NCBI RefSeq assembly: GCF_024323335.1
Contig: NC_066579.1
Span: 353,221,400-353,285,399 of the forward strand
Origin: Lathyrus oleraceus
Lineage: Eukaryota; Streptophyta; Magnoliopsida; Fabales; Fabaceae
Length of the DNA stretch: 64,000 nt
Direction of reading: 5' to 3'
Shown in pieces: positions 60,920 through 64,000 of this stretch. The translations under genes were made by a program, and so were the position numbers. The notes below the pieces were generated by a model. That model worked only from the letters and a program-made list of their open reading frames with translations. It did not search any database and was not told the DNA's origin. Position 1 is the stretch's first letter. Every line of letters starts with the position of its first letter.

Positions 60920-62009
60920 TGTCGCAACCTGAAAAATACAAGGGTGCGAAAAAATAACCGGCGAAAGAAAATGACAGAAGAGTCGCCATCGTGCGTTATT
61001 TATCCCAAAGGAGGGAAAGGAAACACTCGAAGTAAACCTGAAGAGAGGAAAGGAAAAGACAAGGTCTCGCAACCAAATCTTGGGTTCGGGAGTCGATTAT
61101 GCGAAGGGAAGGTATTAGCACCCCTACGCATCCGTAGTACTCTACGGGATCCACTCTTGTTGTTCTTGTCTAAAGGGTGTGTGTTTATCTAATGTACTAT
61201 TTACTAAAAGGGTCAAGAGAAAAATGACTCGCACAGATATCGCATCCATTGCATACGTATCTCATTTGAATATGAGAATCAGAGTCTTCGTAGCTCGGGT
61301 ACCTATGGGTTAAAGAGATGCGTGCTCGCTAAGACATCGCGTCTTATGCCTACGTATCTCATCTGGAATGAGAATCAGAGCAAGCCGTAGTTCGGCTAAC
61401 TACGGGAACAAAGGTCTCGATTGCAACTAGGGCAAGAGAAAGGGAAAGGTTTCAATCGCAACGGGGGCGGGAGAAAAGAATCGCAACGAGGGCGAAAGCA
61501 AACAAGGATTAGTTGTTAGTTGTTAGTCAAACTCGGCAAGACATCGTATCTTGTGCCTACGTATCTCATCTGAACATGAGAATCAGAGTTGCCGTAGTTC
61601 GGCTACATAGGGATTGCCATCTGAACATGGACTTACAAAGGAGGACACTAGTTGTGTCAAAGGAGAGTGGGCAATGTGTTCACGTCCTAGCAGTAGGTGT
61701 CGCAGCTCGCTGAATCGAGTCTTAGGCAGTTACCTCTTTGCAATATGATGGATTGACATGCCACAAGATCGGAGACGCACGGAAGGTCTAAAAGAAATGG
61801 GGAAGTTCTGCCCTAGAGTTGTCATGCAATATGTACTTAGGTGTTAGGATTTACAAATCTACATTCGGAAAAGCGTCATCTATCTCTACTCAACAATCGT
61901 GGCCGAAACATTGTTTTGTATCTCTTAAGACAATATATCTTTCATTTTAAAAGGTTTTTGATTGGTCGCACGGCGGCGAGAAAAAGAGTTTGATTGGTTG
62001 GATGTGCTT

Positions 62010-62510
62010 TGAGTGATGGCGAGAACTAGGATTGGTGAGATATACATCTCGAATCCTAGCCTCAGGAGTGCATGGTATACACCATGTTCCATTTCCATCT
62101 TTATTTGCAAAAGTGTTTAATAGAGATTAAGTATTTTTAGGTTTGATTGAGAAAGGGTTTGAAGAAACCGCATTGACAATTTTAGACGATGGCGAAAGCT
62201 AAGATTGGCGAGATATACATCTCGAATCCTAGTCTCAGGAGTGCATGGTATACACCATGTTCCATTTCCACCTTTATTGAAAAAGTGTTAAATAAGAATT
62301 AGGTATTTTGAGTTTTGTTGTGAAAATGACTTGACCTAGATCAAGTATTGATGGACGTTTGAGAAAGATTTGAATGAGTGTTTGATAGAGCAAAGTGGAT
62401 AAATTGGATGATGGCGAGAGCTAGGATTGGCGAGATATACATCTCGAATCCTAGTCTCAAGAGTGCGTGGTATACACCACGTTCCACTTCCATCTTTATT
62501 GAAAAAGGCT
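62010..62510. repeat. Tandem repeat, three units of about 170-220 bp, in LTR
   Basis: Three copies of GGCGAGATATACATCTCGAA, with CCTAGTCTCAGGAGTGC, TGGTATACACCATGTTCCA and CATCTTTATT, at about 62030, 62205 and 62428. TGGTATACACCA is itself palindromic, and GAGATATACATCTC nearly so. Confidence 0.85.
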
Positions 62511-63083
62511 TGACTATGAATTAATATTTTTTGAGTTTTTATTAGAGAAAATGGCTTGACGTTGAATCAAGCATTTGATGAAAGTTTGAAAGAAAAGGAA
62601 TAGAATAGGAGGGCAAAATGAATTGATTTGTTTATTGAGAAAATACTCGACGTTGGATCGAGTCATATTTTTGTATTTTTTCAGAAATGGTGGATTTTAC
62701 TCTTTGGTAAGTGTCTAAAACAAATAGAGAAATAAAACAATACAACATTATATACACATTGGGGAAGTGGGGTACATTTTGTCAAATGGGGATTCAAAAT
62801 CATGAAATAATTAGATCGAGCCCAAACAACAAATGATGCGAAATATGAGTGTAAGTGCAAGAGAACCGGCTCATTGTAAGAAAGCCCAAGAGTAAGCTAT
62901 GTGAGGTTGATGGCGATGCTTAAAAAGCAATCGACTTACAAAGGTGTGGAAAATGGGCTCGATATTAAATCGAGAAAAATATGATTTTTATAGTTTAAAA
63001 ATGGTTTTGAATGAATGATGAAATTAAAAGAAAGCAGATCAAATAAAAACATAAACATAAAATAAAATGCTAATAAAACGCTC

Positions 63084-63152
63084 AATACGGGTATCGAACC
63101 CACTACACTAAAGACCATAGAAACCACCCCTCTCCACCAGACCACTCATGAC
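63084..63152 (-). other. tRNA-like segment with A- and B-box resemblance
   Basis: The minus strand reads GAGTGGTCTGGTGG (A-box-like, about 63136-63149), and about 35 bases later GGGTTCGATACCC (63090-63102), a good B box (GGTTCGANNCC). This suggests a tRNA-derived SINE fragment or an old tRNA pseudogene. No acceptor stem could be drawn. Confidence 0.3.
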
Positions 63153-63419
63153 TAGTTGTTATTTACAATGCTAGTTTGGATAAATAAACTAAGATAGAAT
63201 AAAAAATCAGAATTAAAATAAAAAAAACTAATAAAAAAGGAAAACTGTTGGACTACCATAATCAAACCCAGCCGCTTGGCTGTTGGGTTTTTCAATGAGG
63301 GATAAGTTGAAAACATAAAAACAATTATTAACTAATAACCTAGGAATTTTAAACAAAACCTTTAATGTTTTAAAAAAAACTTATTCTGTTTAAAAATAAA
63401 TCAAGGAAAAGATAAATTG

Positions 63420-64000
63420 GACTAGTAACAGACTCGTTCTCTCCCCATCTCACTTTTCTCTCACGCTCTCGGCAAGCTCGCTCTCTCCTCTCACGAACTC
63501 GCTCTCAAACTCAAAGAAATCTCTCCCTCTAAATTGTACCTTCCCCCCCTCAATCGCTCTCTCTCAGACGAGACTCTTTCTACTCTCATCACCCTCAACG
63601 AATCTCTCAATCGCATCCTTCTCAATCTCGTTCCCTATCAAACTCAGATGCTCAACAACGCTAAACAAAAGACAAGCATAAATCCACGGTTTCAAAGAGA
63701 CATCAAGCAGGAATCTCACCTTTGGCGACGACAATGAATCAGGTGAGCTCGAGTCTTCCTCCTCCTCTCTTCCGATACTGGTTCTTACTTTGATTTTTGG
63801 GATTAGGGTTTCTCCTTTTTTGAAACTTTTCTCGCCGTTAATTCCTCGTCTTTTTTACTGATTCGCTCTCCCTCCCTATTTATGTTCTGCTGATTAGGGT
63901 TTCAAAGGGTGTCTTTGATGTTCAAAGGAGTATCCCTGCAAATCCTCTTTCATGTGCTCAGTTTGGATCGGCCTGTTTAATGCTAAAATCAAAAACGGTA
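63420..64000 (+). other. CT-rich, leader-like sequence
   Basis: The plus strand is strongly CT-rich (CTCTCCCCATCTCAC, CTCGCTCTCTCC). There is an ATG at about 63734 followed by a possible splice donor (CAGGTGAGC) and an intron-like GATTAGGGTTTCTCC. It could be a plant gene 5' end or part of the LTR. No protein family recognised. Confidence 0.25.

Larger units (their letters stand above)
60920..64000 (-). repeat. Long Ogre/Tat-like LTR, 3' end at left, runs off window
   Basis: Begins (plus strand) TGTCGCAACCTGAAAAATAC; the left flank is CCAAG. Its first 250 bp parallel the LTR of the gag-only element (TGTCGCACCTCGAAAAATG, AGAGTCGCCA, GGGTTCGGGAGTCG, GGTATTAGCACCCCT). It also shares CCCAAGAGTAAG and GGTTGATGGCGATGCTTAAA at about 62885-62920. 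No PBS lies to the left, so this is the 3' or a solo LTR of a minus-strand element. The inner LTR end was not found, so LTR membership of the part beyond about 63160 is uncertain. Confidence 0.7.

Noticed and set aside
62936..63145. Hydrophobic 69-codon minus-strand frame (possible membrane peptide)
   Set aside because: T-rich LTR sequence; hydrophobicity follows from base composition, and no relative is visible in the other LTR family.

Overview
This window is transposon-dominated plant nuclear DNA. The only gene-like sequences outside transposons are two small remnants near the right end. Ogre/Tat-type Ty3 elements with LTRs of 4.7-4.8 kb, Ogre PBS and ORF1/gag/integrase signatures, and a Tekay-type chromovirus point to a large-genome legume, most likely tribe Fabeae (Pisum, Vicia, Lathyrus or Lens). 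That identification is inference from element families, not from a host marker gene.

Positions 1-53617 are one deeply nested stack. The outermost layer is an Ogre on the minus strand: start of gag at 1-235, decayed ORF1 at 281-1786, leader and PBS up to 7400, and a 5' LTR at 7401-11579 that resumes at 53015-53617. Its leader is split by a plus-strand solo Ogre LTR (2240-6978). Its 5' LTR is split by a second Ogre, on the plus strand (11580-53009). That Ogre has lost most of its body but keeps the integrase (37286-38728), the 3' tandem repeats and a 3' LTR. Its 5' LTR was hit by a gag-only Ogre-like element on the minus strand (13511-36985, LTRs of 4424 bp). The left LTR of that gag-only element was in turn hit by an intact, very young Tekay-type Ty3 element (14142-22411), whose single 1470-codon gag-pol frame is open. 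The 3' LTR of the plus-strand Ogre was hit by a decayed Copia element (42857-50121). Nearly every layer has a 5-bp target duplication visible by eye, so the insertion order can be read directly.

From 53618 the DNA changes. There is a probable Copia (SIRE-like) LTR remnant to 55213, then a minus-strand promoter-like stretch cut by it, then AT-rich DNA with microsatellites. A plant self-incompatibility (S1/SPH) homologue lacking a visible signal peptide lies at 58856-59272. A decayed plant-mobile-domain-like reading frame with its promoter lies at 60366-60919 and is cut at 60920 by another long Ogre/Tat-like LTR that runs off the window.

The most unusual signal is regulatory-looking. Three unrelated elements each carry a cluster of short motifs, two of them perfect palindromes (TACGCGTA and GTTAACCGGTTAAC). 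Start-to-start spacings are mostly 20-22, 31-32 or 51-54 bp, close to whole turns of B-DNA. This looks like phased sites for a dimeric or multivalent DNA-binding factor and is the best candidate here for something undescribed.
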